Source: Siderastrea siderea
Lineage: Eukaryota > Cnidaria > Anthozoa > Scleractinia > Rhizangiidae
Direction of reading: 5' to 3'
Length of the DNA stretch: 64,000 nt
Assembly (NCBI GenBank): GCA_964030785.1
Contig: OZ034975.1
Coordinates: forward strand, 39,393,569 to 39,457,568
A program made the translations under genes and the position numbers. Below the pieces are notes generated by a model. It was given only the letters and a program-made list of their open reading frames with translations. It was not told the DNA's origin and ran no database searches. Positions within the stretch are counted from its first letter, which is position 1. Each line of letters opens with the position of its first letter. Shown here in pieces: positions 24,426 through 36,700 of the stretch.

Positions 24426-25869
24426 GACAGCGAGAGTTTAATAAGAAGAAGTGGCGCCAAAGGGTATGGTTTTTGAGCCTTTTTGATCTGAAATAGGGTA
24501 TAGATTTTAACCATTTTGGTCTGAAATAGCGTGAGGTTTGTGCACTCTGAAATGGGATCTGGTAAGGTTCTTACAAGAAGCTATCTTTTTATTAATTTTC
24601 TTCTCCAAAGAACTGAAGTTTGATTAACGTTGGGAATTTGAAGCCCTTCTCAACTGTTTGCGCAAAATACTTTTTGCTGTTCGCTCTCTTTCTCTGCCTT
24701 AAAATAAGAAAAGAAAGGACAAGAAAAAGAAAACCGGCGGAGGCACAAATCTTCCGAAAAAGGTTGGCTCGCTTGGCGCAAAGTGCCGAAAGCGTGGATT
24801 TTCCGGCGCGAGCTACACACGTCCCGCGCGTTCGTATGATGCATCAAGAAATATGTAATGTTTTGCGCTCGGTCTTTAGCTTGGATACAACTGTACATGC
24901 CGCCACCAGGAGTTGTAAAATCTTGCCTAAAGGCCAAATAATACGGAAAACATTCGTGCAACTATTCGCGCAACGATGTTGCGCTTATTATCACCTCCGC
25001 GTCGCGTGTTCAGGTTGCAGAAAGTTAGTTGCTTCTACTTTTCGAAAAATAAAGATTTGTTGCGTGTATAGGTGAGAACACTCTCAACTTGTAACGTATT
25101 CTTGTTGTGCGACACGTTGCACGAAAATCTTGCCGGTATTACTGAAGCGAGATAATGCAATAACTCCTGGTATCCACCATTTGTCCACATTTGTTATCAC
25201 CTGGGGCGCAATACCCCTCTCTCCATCTTGGGGTACATCCATAGATAAGTGAGGAGTAAACGAAGTTATGCACCGCCCAAATTAAAAATTCTGTCAAGAT
25301 ACCCGCCTGTTACAATGAGACATATTTGGCAGCTAGGGTGGATGAATACTTCCAAGGGATATACTCCTTTTGACATAAAGTAACGAAGACAGGAAAACTC
25401 AATGTAGCTTGGCACAGATTCCGATGTTTGACGATGCTCGGAACTGTTTTTTTTTCTGATTTTGAAAGGCATTTTTGAGGTCAATGAAGTTCGTTTGGGT
25501 TTGACAATATGCCCGCGACGCCGGGAAAGGTTTGGAATCCGCTGGAGATCCTGTAAGAAAAACTGCAGCTGTCCAAGTGAAGTGTCCGTTAAATATTTAG
25601 GTCCGTCAAATATTTAGATCCAATTTGCAGCAAATTATGTGGTAGGGTAGATAGTAGAGAATTACAGCAATCGATCCGAGAAGTTGCAAAGGTGTGTATT
25701 AGTATACCGCAGTTTTTGTGTGACAGGAACTTTGTGGTAGTAACTAGATTACGTAGATGATAGAAAGCTGTTTTGTACAGTTAATTCACTTGCTTATTCA
25801 TAGAAAGGGCATTTTCAAACCATACGCCAGTGTTCTTGGCTGACTATTTATATAGCAGCCGTTTATATA

Positions 25870-26690
25870 CCGTATTTTCTCGATTAAACGCCGGACCCCG
25901 AATAAACCCCGGGTTCAAATAAACGCCGGGTCCACAGGGCCGGGTTTAAAACAAACGACCCCGGCGTTTATTCGGGGTCCCGGCGTTTATTTGAGGTCCC
26001 GGCGTTTATTCGAGGTGGGTATATTAAATCAGGATTACGTGTCGTGACTGCATACTAGTCCTCTTTCTACCATTATATTTGAATTTATACACTTATATTT
26101 AAACCAAACTACCTTTACAAAAGTACTTCTATTAAAACAGATGAAACAAACGACGCATCAGGTATCGTATCAATCTCTTTTAAATCATGGTAACTTTTCT
26201 GCGGGCTTGTACAGCAAGCAAGGATGATCTCTAGGGTCTCTCCAGCGTTTCTCCAGCAGTTTCTTGCAATTGAACCGTTCCATAATTTTGCCTTTCTCAG
26301 AACTGATGGAGATGGAACCTCGCCACCACCTTGTTCAAAATTTCTTTCACAGTACATTTGCTGTCGAGCAGTTACCGATACACTTCATCCGTGTTTCATG
26401 CACGCCGAGAAACGTAACGTTGAGAAGAGTTCAATCCCTGTTTCTGTCAATGATGTTTTTTTTAATCTTTTTTTTGTTTTATGAATAACTTACCAGATTC
26501 ACTTAGATGAAACAAAGTTTTTTAAACGTTTTTGCTGAAATTTTGTTCTTGGTTAAATCAACTTCCAATACTGAAAACTGCATTTAATAAATAAACGCCG
26601 GGCCCCGAAACGCCGGGTTCGAATAAACGCCGGGTCTACGAGGCCGAGTTTTAAATAAACGCCCCCCGGCGTTTAATCGAGAAAATACGG
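25870..26690. mobile_element. 821-bp MITE, CCGTATTTTCTCGATTAAAC ends
   Basis: The tips CCGTATTTTCTCGATTAAAC and GTTTAATCGAGAAAATACGG are perfect inverted repeats, flanked by TATA on both sides. Subterminal GGCGTTTATTCGAGG-like words repeat several times in both orientations (25890-26010 and 26590-26670). No coding capacity. It is nested inside the TTAA element and so is younger than it. Confidence 0.8.
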
Positions 26691-27379
26691 TATATATGTA
26701 GTCGACGTAGGCAGTATCGTGGAAGCCATTGAAGCACACCCGCAAGACAGTTTTTCATTACCTAGTGTTCGCAACACTAAAAACGGAGGTTTAAAAAAAA
26801 AAGGCTTGGGGTCATCTACGTTTGTTTATCAGGAAATGTTTTTAGGGCAAGCGGGCCCCGCATACCCCTATAATTGATTTTTTTTTGTTTAGAATGGTTA
26901 AAAATAAAACCATCAGCATTAAATTTATCACAGGCACTTCTATTTAGAAAAGTGGCACTTTTTGGAGTAAACAACAGCAACCAAAAAGCACACACACAAA
27001 GAAAACAAACAAACAAAAAACGAGTCATGCCCAGAGATGGTAGCCAGACAATATTCCAGGAGACAAGAGTAGGAAAAAACATCGGACAGATTCTGCCGCA
27101 GGATAGCAAAGAAAAAAAGCAATAATAAAAATCCAGGCATTTCATCTCAGGAAGTCCTTTTAACATGTCCGATGATCAATCGCGTCGCTTTTATATGCCC
27201 TTCCTCTCATCCCCTCTCCTCACCGGCTCTATATGTTGCAAGTTGTTGAGTACTTTCAATAGCATCCGAGCCTTTTCTGCTGCCTTGTCTTTCTGTGAAC
27301 TGTCCACACTTTTAAATCGAGGATCGTATGTGTGGCTCCAAAATAGCACGGTAAAAGTAAGGATGGGACCTCTCTGGTT

Positions 27380-28399
27380 TGTAATTTAAGACCAGTGTAT
27401 ATTGCGTGACAGCAACGTTTTGGCGACCACCCAAAAATGTTCGACGGTTGTCAAGGGCGGCCAGAAGAAATCTCGACCTTTCTTCATCAAAAAAGAGTCA
27501 TTAAGGTACGATTTGCTTTATAAATAGTTGGGTAACACTTTATTGGTTTTCTTCACCACTCTTTTGAAAAAAACTGAAGGCAGAAAAGCGAGATTGTTGT
27601 GAAAGAAAAATGTTTCAAATTTATGCAAATTTGCCGATGTTAATCACCAACAACCAAAGTTTGCCTTGACCAGAAAGCGTATTTGCTAGCGAAAACCTGT
27701 CCTGTTTTCGGCTGATGACTTTATTTGAGGCTCTATTAATTAGTAAGTACCAAACATTGTGATACTTGTTTTAAAAAAGATGGAATTAGCGCGTGTTATT
27801 TGAAAACGCTGGTCATTACTTCCCCGCCTGTCAAGGTCAAAAGGTCGTATTCGCTTGGAAAATAGGGTGTAGTTAAAGCGCTCCCAAAATTTACCATTTC
27901 ATTTACCCAAAAATTTTTTTTCATCAAATCGTAGAGGAAAGATTGCTTATTCCAACAAGTGTAGTCTCACCTGCGAAAGCCATATACCAGAGTGCTTTTT
28001 TTGGTCCTGAATTTCAACATTTTTTAGCGTGCGACTATGCCGCTCGAAACGGTTAAATTTTAAAAATCTCTCAAAAATTCTGGACTCGATCGAATTCAAA
28101 TTTGACAAAGCACACATGACAAGGGAATATCCTACTTATACTACATGGCTTTGATATTGATATTGCTGTCTTCGCAATTCAAGACGAGCGGTTGATTTAA
28201 GTGACACTTTCAAGCCGTTTTTACTCGCTCCGGAGCCATCGGAATGATAAAGTCGCCTTAACGGTAAAATATCTACTGGAATAAATTAAAACTTATATTT
28301 TTATAAATGGTTTGGGAAGACCTTTATTGTGACAAAGTTTGGCAATTTTCGATTTTTCTATCTTGCATGGTCCTAGGTGAAAGTTACAGAGAGCCGCTC
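27380..28399. repeat. Right inverted arm of the TTAA element
   Basis: Inverse match of 22851-23870. It starts near TTTGTAATTTAAGACC and ends at the GAGAGCCGCTC tip next to TTAA. Confidence 0.85.
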
Positions 28400-28403
28400 T
28401 TAA

Positions 28404-29300
28404 GAAACAGGACAAAAATAGGGTACAATACCATGGTAAAAAGTGTAATAGAGGGCCATAAATATGGCTGTTTGTACCACGTCATAATATCAACTATAAA
28501 CGACTCTCTGAGATTCCCCAACTATTCTATCATTCATTTTAAGAAAAGATATAAGGTTTTTTATGTTTTGATCTGTTTATTTAGGTTTTAAGAGGCGACC
28601 TTGCAGTATTTCGTAGCCGTGGTAAAGTTAACGCGTTGAAGTGTCACGGCACCACCATGGTGCCTGAAAGGCTAAAATAAATCTCGCGTTACCATCCTGA
28701 ATATATCGTTTGAAAATTGCCTATTAGCCGCAATATTTTTATCGAAAAATGATTTTGAGACTGGTAACTGATACTGATACTTGGCCGAGGTAATATTTAA
28801 TTACAAACAAAATTACGGAAATGTGTAGCCGTCTTAGCCATCTCAGTATGGTTTCATCAGACACACAATAAGTTTCACTTTAAACTAACGCGTTTATAGG
28901 CCTTTATACGCTTTTGTTAGTCACTCTGGTACCAATTTAAAAAAGGCAGTGTTTACCACGGAATTCCTCAGTATCAGGACATAGGACACTTTATTTAACG
29001 TGGTAATATACTTAGCCATACGGCTAGTTGACAGATATTCCACGACTAATGTTAAGTTAAAAATTAAGATCAAAATCAATTAAAATATAAAACTGATATT
29101 ACCGACTAAATACTGTTGACGATGATATTATTAGATATGATATAAATTAAAATAGTAAAGGGTTAACGACAAGGTCCTCTTATTAAAGCAAGCTAAATAA
29201 ATTAAGACTTCCACTCAAGCTAAATAAATTAAGTCTTGTCTTTTACCACTAATTAAAGAATTAAGGTCCTTCTTCTTTTTGGAAACATTAGCGCTGCCAA
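28404..29300. other. AT-rich intergenic DNA
   Basis: No gene or ordered repeat seen beyond AAGCTAAATAAATTAAG, which is repeated twice near 29190-29235. Confidence 0.4.
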
Positions 29301-29535
29301 TATGTGAAGGTTCCGTCAACAAAAAATTTGAGGCGCGTAGAAGTCGCCGGGCCGTTCTCCCGTTAGAGCAAGGTTCAAGAAATGCTGCGTTTTACCACGA
29401 GTTAACATATTCGCCCCTTAGCTTGTTCCTCTCGGAAACCATTTTTTTTCCTGGTATGTAAAAGTTTTTTTTTTTTAATTTTTCAATAGCCATTGTTCAA
29501 GCGTATTGGGTCTGAATGTTAAGCCCTCCCCGTTA

Positions 29536-29722
29536 AGCGGCCTTCACACTTGAAACCTGAATGTTGGCCAACTCTTGACACATGGCAAACTCAAATTGAT
29601 GTGTGTGAACGACACAGCAACATGCTGGCAAACTGCTGGCGATAAATAGAACTTGTCTCTATTCTCACCAACTTTCTCCCAACACGAGTTGGCCAACATT
29701 AGTTTGAAGTGTGAAGGCCGCT
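29536..29722. mobile_element. Harbinger-type MITE, 187 bp
   Basis: Ends AGCGGCCTTCACACTT and AAGTGTGAAGGCCGCT are inverted repeats, and TTGGCCAACT words follow inside in opposite orientation. The flanking TTA on both sides (29533-29535 and 29723-29725) is the 3-bp target duplication expected of PIF/Harbinger elements. Confidence 0.85.
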
Positions 29723-31886
29723 TTAGAGCGTACAAAAAGCTCACTAACTTACCGGTGGTAAATGGGTGTTAACAACTGATGTTAAAGAAAACGTTTTTCT
29801 TTCAAAAGGACACTTGTTTTATTGACGAACCTCCGTTAGTAACGAATTCATAACATTCTACAATGCTTGGGCGCTAAGTTCATTCGACGCGGAAATTTGT
29901 TGTCGTAGGTTAACAAAGATATTCTACTAACCCTGCAATCGGGCCTTGTTTCCCTGGAAAACATTGTTCGTGTATATGGAGTTCTATTTTTATTATTGTT
30001 GTTTATCAATACCAATTGTAAAAGCGTATTGACTCTTAAAGCTTACCGAAAACTAAAAACTCCGGTGGTGGAGAGGTGTCAAAAACTAAACCTTATTCAC
30101 CATGACCTTAACTGCCCAGGTAGATGTCACAGAAAGAATATTTCCTTGAAAACGAAAGTTTTTTATACACGAAACTTCGTTAGATCCACAACGTGTTACA
30201 ATGCTTCGACACTACAATCTATATTGGGTGCTCAGCTGCTTCGACACAGAATAGCTTGCGGCCGTCCATGTTGTACAGAAACACGCTTTCATCTACGATG
30301 GGTTCTAAAGCTTCAAAAGACGTACTCCCTGACTTTTTAGTGCGGATAAAACCTAAGGACGCGCTCCAATGTAACTACTAGATGATCTCTGGCTTGTAAA
30401 AACAAATACGTTGGATTTATAAATTTTTTAAGCCGGACATTTTAAAGAATGGTAGTAAGGGAAGGTAGAAGGTTGAGAAGGATATTCTACTAGCTCTGGC
30501 ACATGAAAGCCTTCCACGTGAATAGGAAAGAGTTTGTGGAGATTTTCAAAGGGTCGGGTAAATATTCGATGAAATTGCACCAAAATGCAGTCGCGACATG
30601 GCCGCTAGTAAACTCACAAAAGCTGTCTTTGTAAGGTACTGCACGGGTGACTAGATGACGTCTCCGGGAAAAAAACTTTTAATAGATGCTGCGTTTTACT
30701 ACCAATTAACCTATTCGAGTTTTATTCCTCTCGGAAAACATTGTTCGTGGTATATGAACATTTTTTTTATAATTATTTTTCCCCAGCTATACCAACATTA
30801 AAAGCGTATTGACTCTGCCCATATAAAGAGGTCCCGTTAAAGCTTACCGAAAGCTAAAAACTCCGGTGGTGGAGGGGTGTCAAAAACGTAACCTATTTCA
30901 CGATGGTCTTCGTAGAAAGACTTTTTCCTTCAAAAGGAAAGTTTTGAATACAGGAAACTTTGATAGTTACGCATCCATAACGTGATCCAATGTTCAATTA
31001 CTACGATCTATATTGGGTGTTGCAGCTGCTTCGACACAGAATAGCTTGCGGCCATCCATGTTGTACACAAACACGTTTTCTTTTACGATGGCTTCTAAGG
31101 CTTGAAACGATGTCTAACCTGAACTTTTAGTGCGGATAAAACCTAAGGACACGCTCCAATATATCTAGGAGATGATCTCTGGCTTATAACAACAAATACG
31201 TTGGACTTATAATTTTTTTAAGCCGGACATTTTAAAGAATGGTAGTAAGGAAAGGTAGAAGGTTGAGGATATTCTACTAACTCCGGTGCATGAAAGCCTT
31301 CCACGTGAACAGGAAAGAGTTCATGGAGACTTTCAAGGGGTCAGGTAAATATTCCATATGAAGTTGAACTAAAATGCAGTCGCGACATGGCCGCTAGTAA
31401 ATCGTAAAAGCTGTCTTTGCAAGGTACTGCACGTGTGACTAGATGATGTCTACAGGAAAAAACTTTCGACAGATGCTGCGTTTTACTACCAATAAAATTA
31501 ACGCATTCGAGCCTTATTTCTCTGGGAAAACATTGTTCGTGGTATATGAACATTGTTTTAATAATTATTTTTCTATACCAGCATAAACAGCGTATTGACT
31601 CTGCCCATATAAAGTCGTCCTGTTAAAGCTTACCGAAAGCTAAAAGCTCCGGTGGTGGAGGGGTGTCAAAAACGTAACCTAATTCACCATGGCCTTAAAA
31701 TACCTTGTAGATGTCATAGAAAGACCTTTTTTCCTTCAAAAGTAAAGTTTTGTATCGGGAAACCTCGGTAGTTACGCATCCACAACGTGATGCAATGCTT
31801 AGATACTACGATCTACATTGGGTGTTGCAGCTGCTTCGACACAAAATAGCTTGCGGAAGAGTTGATGGAGATTTTCAAAGGGTCAG

Positions 31887-31890
31887 GTAA
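31887..31890. repeat. Target duplication GTAA, left of giant transposon
   Basis: GTAA directly precedes the left tip AACGCCCTCC and recurs directly after the right tip GGAGGGCGTT (58286-58289). The uninterrupted repeat units read TCAGGTAAATATTCC (31341-31355, 59075-59089) and have it once. Confidence 0.85.
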
Positions 31891-31940
31891 AACGCCCTCC
31901 AAACTAAAATGTGGCATTACGATTTAGGCAAATTCAGTGT
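31891..31940 (+). repeat. Left terminal inverted repeat
   Basis: The first 50 bases match the reverse complement of 58236-58285 at 46 positions; the mismatches are at offsets 26, 36, 41 and 48. Three of the four are A/G transitions. Confidence 0.93.
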
Positions 31941-32164
31941 AAAATTACCATGTCACATTGAAAAGTTTTGATATTCCGAAAGAAACTGGCTAAATAAAAG
32001 GAGGAAAATGGGGCTTCCGTGAAGTTCACGCGGAGGAAGAGAACAAATTTTCCAATTCTGTCAAAAGCCTTTATTCTACTCACTGTTGCTCTTTATTTCT
32101 TAGAGACTACAAAATTACTGAACCCCCAATACTTACTGAGAAAAAACGAAAAGTTACCTCTGAT

Positions 32165-33235
32165 TCTAAAGGGATTCAGAATTTCTGAACCCCCTAACAC
32201 TTAACTGTGCAAAAAGGGCTGTTTTACGAGGGTTCAGAAATTCTGATCCCCCTAACACTTAATTGAATAAAAATGACTGGTTACCTCTGAAAGTAAAAGG
32301 GTTCAGAAATTCTGAATCCCTTAACACTTAATTGAATAAAAATGGCTGGCTACCTCTGAAAGTAAAAGGGTTCAGAAATTCTGATCCCCCTAACACTTAA
32401 TTGAATAAAAATGGCTGGCTACCTCTGAAAGTAAAAGGGTTCAGAAATTCTGAATCCCCTAACACTTAATTGAATAAAAATGGCTGGCTACCTCTGAAAG
32501 TAAAAGGGTTCAGAAATTCTGATCCCCCTAACACTTAATTGAATAAAATGACTGGTTACCTCTGAAAGTAAAAGGCTTCAGAAATTCTGAATCCCCTAAC
32601 ACTTAATTGAATAAAAATGGCTGGCTACTTCTGAAAGTGAAAGGGTTCAGAAATTCTGATCCCCCTAACACTTAATTGAATAAAAATGACTGGTTACCTC
32701 TGAAAGTAAAAGGGTTCACAAAATCTGAACCCCCTAACACTTAATTGAATAAAAATGGCTGGCTACCTCTGAAAGTAAAAGGGTTCAGAAATTCTGACCC
32801 CCCTGCTACTCAATCAAACAAAAAGGACTAGTTACCTCTGATTCTTCATGGGTTCAGAAATTCTGAACCCCTAAGACTTAAATGACCAAAAAGGGCTGGT
32901 TACCTCTGACTTTTGAAGGATTCATAATTTCTGATCCCAGCTAACACTTACATGGACAAGAGGGACTGGTTACCTCTGACTGTATAAGTGTCCAGAATTT
33001 CTGAATCCCCAAACACATATCTAATGACAAACGGCTAGTTACCTCTAACTACAAAGAGATTTAGAAGTTCTGATTTCCCACCCCTTATTGACTAAACAAG
33101 CTGGTTATTTTGAGTTATCATTAAGGCCTCACAATTTTCAATTCCCTGTCACGTATAATAACTGATTGAAAAAGGCTGGTGACCAGACCTATTGAGAATT
33201 TCTGATCCCACATCCCTTATTGAAGTTCTGATCAC
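32165..33235 (+). repeat. Left subterminal satellite, 69-bp units
   Basis: The core TTCAGAAATTCTGA recurs at 32233, 32302, 32371, 32440, 32509, 32577, 32646, 32715, 32784 and 32853, almost always 69 bp apart, with decayed units to about 33235. Each unit also contains CCCCCTAACACTTAATTGAA and GGCTGGCTACCTCTGA. The core with flanks, GGTTCAGAA-N-TTCTGAACC, is palindromic. The position just inside the terminus suggests an array of transposase-binding sites. Confidence 0.92.
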
Positions 33236-33747
33236 CAACATACAATGGTTCCAAAAAATGGCTAGTAACGTCTAATCAAAGAGAAGTCAGAAATGCTGTA
33301 GTTCCAGAAAAAATCCTCCACATTTCTAACAGAATGGATCAGAAAACTCCAAGAGAATTGAGAAATATATATATAAAACAAGGTTGCAATTTTCAAAGGG
33401 ATAAGGACGGTTTAAAAAAAACAAAACAAAAACAAACACAAAAAACAAATGAGCAAACCAAAAAAACTAACAACAATGAACTTTCCTGGGGATGGGGGTA
33501 TGGATATCACCTGGAACTACACAATTCTGAAAGGATTCTGAATTTCTAGTTCATCCGAACACAATGAAAAAACCAAAAAACAAAACGAAACAAAAACAAA
33601 AAACAGTTTGACAACTACAGTCCAAAAAGGGAGTCAAAAGGTATGATTCCCATCCCTGAACTACACAAAAAGACATGCTTAGGAAAGCCTTTGCACTTGC
33701 TTAGCCTGTATCGATGGTAAGCCTTCAGAAAGCAATGCAATATTATT
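33236..33747. other. 3' flank of the ParB/methyltransferase-like gene
   Basis: Between the left satellite and the stop codon. It has an A-rich stretch (33410-33480, 33565-33605) with AAAACAAA runs and a GGGGTATGGATATCACCTGG block resembling one at 50520. No coding sequence. No canonical AATAAA was found for the minus strand. Confidence 0.4.
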
Positions 33748-36700
33748 TTAATTGTCATTGCATTGCATTTTCTCCCTGATGTTTTCAAGGAGATGCCACT
33801 TGTCCTCCTCTTTTGTTTGCGGATCCACATAAATAGCCTGCCTTTTCATTTGCAGACCTGCAATCATGGCATTACCTGAAAATCAGATAACACTTTAATT
33901 AACTTTAAGTAAAATTTAACCCATAGTCAACAGTGCATTAATATACTATAAATATATCAAAATTCTAGTCAAATTCAGAGATTAAAATTGTTGTATTCCA
34001 AGGCGTTTCTTGGAAAAATAGAGACAACTGACTGTAATGGTACTGAATTTTTTTTTAAATAGGTAAGCATGGAAGCGAAATTGTTCATTTATTAACAACA
34101 TGTATGATAACAAGGCTGTTGCTTGTTGTTCTTATTGAATGTTGGTAAACATCACCGATCTTTTTGGTAAAATGCTTTCTTACTATTTCCCACAATGTTA
34201 GCATAGATCTTGGTTGATTGCATGCCAAAAAAAAAAAACATTCATTCAAACTTAGAAATAATCATGAATATAATAGAAATTAGAGTCAGTTCTTATCAGG
34301 GGATCTTCAATGGCAAGTAGCTGAAACAGTTTACAATGGAAAACAAGTTTACCGTTTCCACTGCCAAGGTCAAGGATGAGATCCCCCTCCTTTGAAAATG
34401 AGGTGATCAGCCACTCATAAAGCTCTAGTGGCTGGTGGGAACTGCTTCTCAACACCTCAATGGCATTTGTTGTGGCTCTTGAAACATGCCTCTCTGTAAG
34501 TTTGTGGGACACTGCCCAGTGGCCCACAACAAAACAATCGACCACTTCAGTCATAAGCAAGTCTGGAAAAAAAAAACCCAACATCAAATTTTCTACAATG
34601 AAATAACTTAAATTACAAATTTAAAATATGTATTTCATTTATTAAGTTGTTAACTAAAGCTTTCTTGTTTTATTTTATACACTTGGGTTTACTGTTTGTT
34701 ATTACCCCGCCGTCAGGACGGGGTCTAGTAGTACCCGTTTTTTTTATTTTCCATTTTTTTGGTGGTCACTTGCCCCAGACCTCCGGTTTTTGCTCGGCCA
34801 AACATACTCGTCGCGTCTTTTGCTACACAGGCCGTCGTCGCGTCTTTTGCTACACAGGCTAGAGCGTGTATCTTGAGTGACCATAATATCTTTTACACCC
34901 CGAGGGGAGGGGGGAACGGCGGGGTAATGCCCCTGGGGCTTTTCTTGTTGAAAGAAAAAAATGTCAGGTTTTTTTGTGTCTGTCCTTTCTTCTCTTTATG
35001 ATAATAAACTTCATCTTAAAATTCCGAAACTGACATTAACATGTTAAATTCATTGCCATTAGTTACAGCACAACTAGGACATAACGTGATTCATACTGGG
35101 GAAACTAGCCATTTGCATTTCTGGCAAAGCCTGATCATTTTTTGGAAAAAATATCTTATGGAAGGGAAAGGGGAATTATTTACCCTTTGTTCTTGTTCCC
35201 ACATTCTTGTTCACTATAAATCCGCGCTGAGTTTTGGCAGCGCCATTGGAGGAGACTGCCTCCTCAACTGGGTGAGATACTGCTGCATTGCAAACTAGTA
35301 TCACGTTGAAGATGGTCATGAGCCTTTTAAAATTGACCCTGACCACCAAATCCACTATGTCTTTCACTTCTGTAACCACATCCTGATGAAAGATTGAAAT
35401 ATAATTGACATTAAACGCTGCTAACACATCACATGTTTTAAGATGGTAACGATTTTCTAAATACCAGCAAAATTAAAGGTATCAGGTGCTAGCATTGTGG
35501 AGGCATAGTTAGCAGAATTCTTGTGGAAAATTAAAATGTATGTGACATGTATAAATATCTTGCAAACTTGGTAGTATTTTTTAAAGGATTTGACATCCAA
35601 CACTTTTCCTCCCTGGTGAAGTACAGTACAAATATTCTGTGTCTTGTATATAATGCACAATAACATTTTTTTCGTTAGGCAATGCACACGCCCACTGATA
35701 AAATAGCTGATTAGAATCTGTCCCATAGTTGATTAAGGGGCTAGATCATGCGGTGTGACTACACTTTTGGTGCAACAAAAGCTGTCAAAACTCTTTCGCT
35801 CTTCATTGTACCTGATGGAAAAAAGAGCACTTGTGCAGCTAGCGTATTAACATACAAAATCTGAATGGGGTTTAATTGTATGATGCAATAGATAATTACA
35901 ACGAAATGTATTTTAATGAAATTTACTTGCTGGGTTGTTTGGAATGAAGACACCTAGTAATTTTAGTGATGATAACCTAGTTTAAAGCAAAGAAACTGCC
36001 ACTTTTGGCCAACACATCAAAAACATAAACAGCACGATTCACCAAATGGCCCACAGGATTGTATGGATTGTGACTGTTTCGCCAACACAGCAGACAGCAT
36101 GAAAAACAGTGGCCAGCTTTTTTTTAAGATTGTTGGTTTTTACTGAATGTGTCTAAGACATGACCTGGCCCCTGTAATTATTTATCCACTGACCTCAGAA
36201 TTGTAGCCAACATGCCCAATTGTCAGGAATGCCCCATTTTCAAGGCAAGAAGATGAGATGTCCACATCTTCATACCTTACAAACAGAACATGGCCTTTGC
36301 TAATACCATCCGGACCTGCTATCACCCTCTCATTTGTCTCCTCTTCATTGGTGTTGTTGGCTTTGTTTTTCAGGTGCTGCAAAAACATCTTAAATTCATG
36401 TAGCTTCTCGAAATCACCCTATAAATGAAATAAGTATTAAAATAATATTCGCTTACGTGTAGTTGACCAACAGAACATTGTTAAAATAAAAAAAAATTAC
36501 CCACTACAATTTAAACAATGATTATGTCACTCCTGCATTTGAAGCTTGCATTACTAGCATTTAGAATCAATTCTAAAATTAAGAAAACTTGGACATTGAA
36601 ATACCTGTTAAAAGATTAAGTTAAGGGCTAGCTGACAGAAGCTGTCTGTGGAAGTTAAATTACGTTTACCTTAAAGCGTAGAAGCCTTTCCGAACGAACA

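Larger units (their letters stand above)
22851..28399. mobile_element. 5.5-kb element with ~1-kb inverted arms and TTAA duplication
   Basis: The left arm (22851 to about 23870) is repeated inverted at about 27380-28399, with near-identical stretches such as AATTGCCAAACTTTGTCAC and its complement. The tips are GAGCGGCTCTCTGT and ACAGAGAGCCGCTC, each followed outward by TTAA (22847-22850 and 28400-28403), a typical target duplication of piggyBac-, Kolobok- or Sola3-like cut-and-paste elements. The interior (23.87-27.38 kb) encodes no recognisable transposase; the longest frame, 24620-25075, has a basic unknown product. It is therefore a large non-autonomous element. A hairpin at 24345-24425 and an 821-bp MITE at 25870-26690 are nested inside. 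Confidence 0.85.
29300..31890. repeat. 0.79-kb tandem repeat, left part of the array
   Basis: The landmark TGCTGCGTTTTAC falls at 29383, 30687 and 31474; the last two are 787 bp apart. Units share CTCCGGTGGTGGAG, AAAGCGTATTGACTC, TGCGGATAAAACC and TCAGGTAAATATTCC-like words. The first unit is rearranged and carries a nested Harbinger-type MITE. The array stops at 31890 in mid-unit because the giant transposon inserted there, and it resumes at 58286. Confidence 0.9.

Noticed and set aside
24620..25075. 151-codon frame as the transposase of the TTAA element
   Set aside because: No recognisable motif, strongly basic and Cys/Arg-rich by composition, and overlapped by a long minus-strand frame. 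Too short for a piggyBac or Kolobok transposase.
30193..30381. Short frames inside the 0.79-kb units (also 58533-58853) as conserved genes
   Set aside because: Frames shift between units and carry no consistent start or stop; they follow from the repeat.
32170..32870. TCAGAAATTCTGA as heat-shock elements
   Set aside because: Heat-shock elements need GAA and TTC blocks spaced by two bases; here the spacing is one base, so the match is only superficial.
32165..33235. Regular 69-bp repeats as a CRISPR-like array
   Set aside because: The units are contiguous and similar over their whole length, with no unique spacers, and the window is eukaryotic. The same applies to the 38-bp units at 57045-57890.
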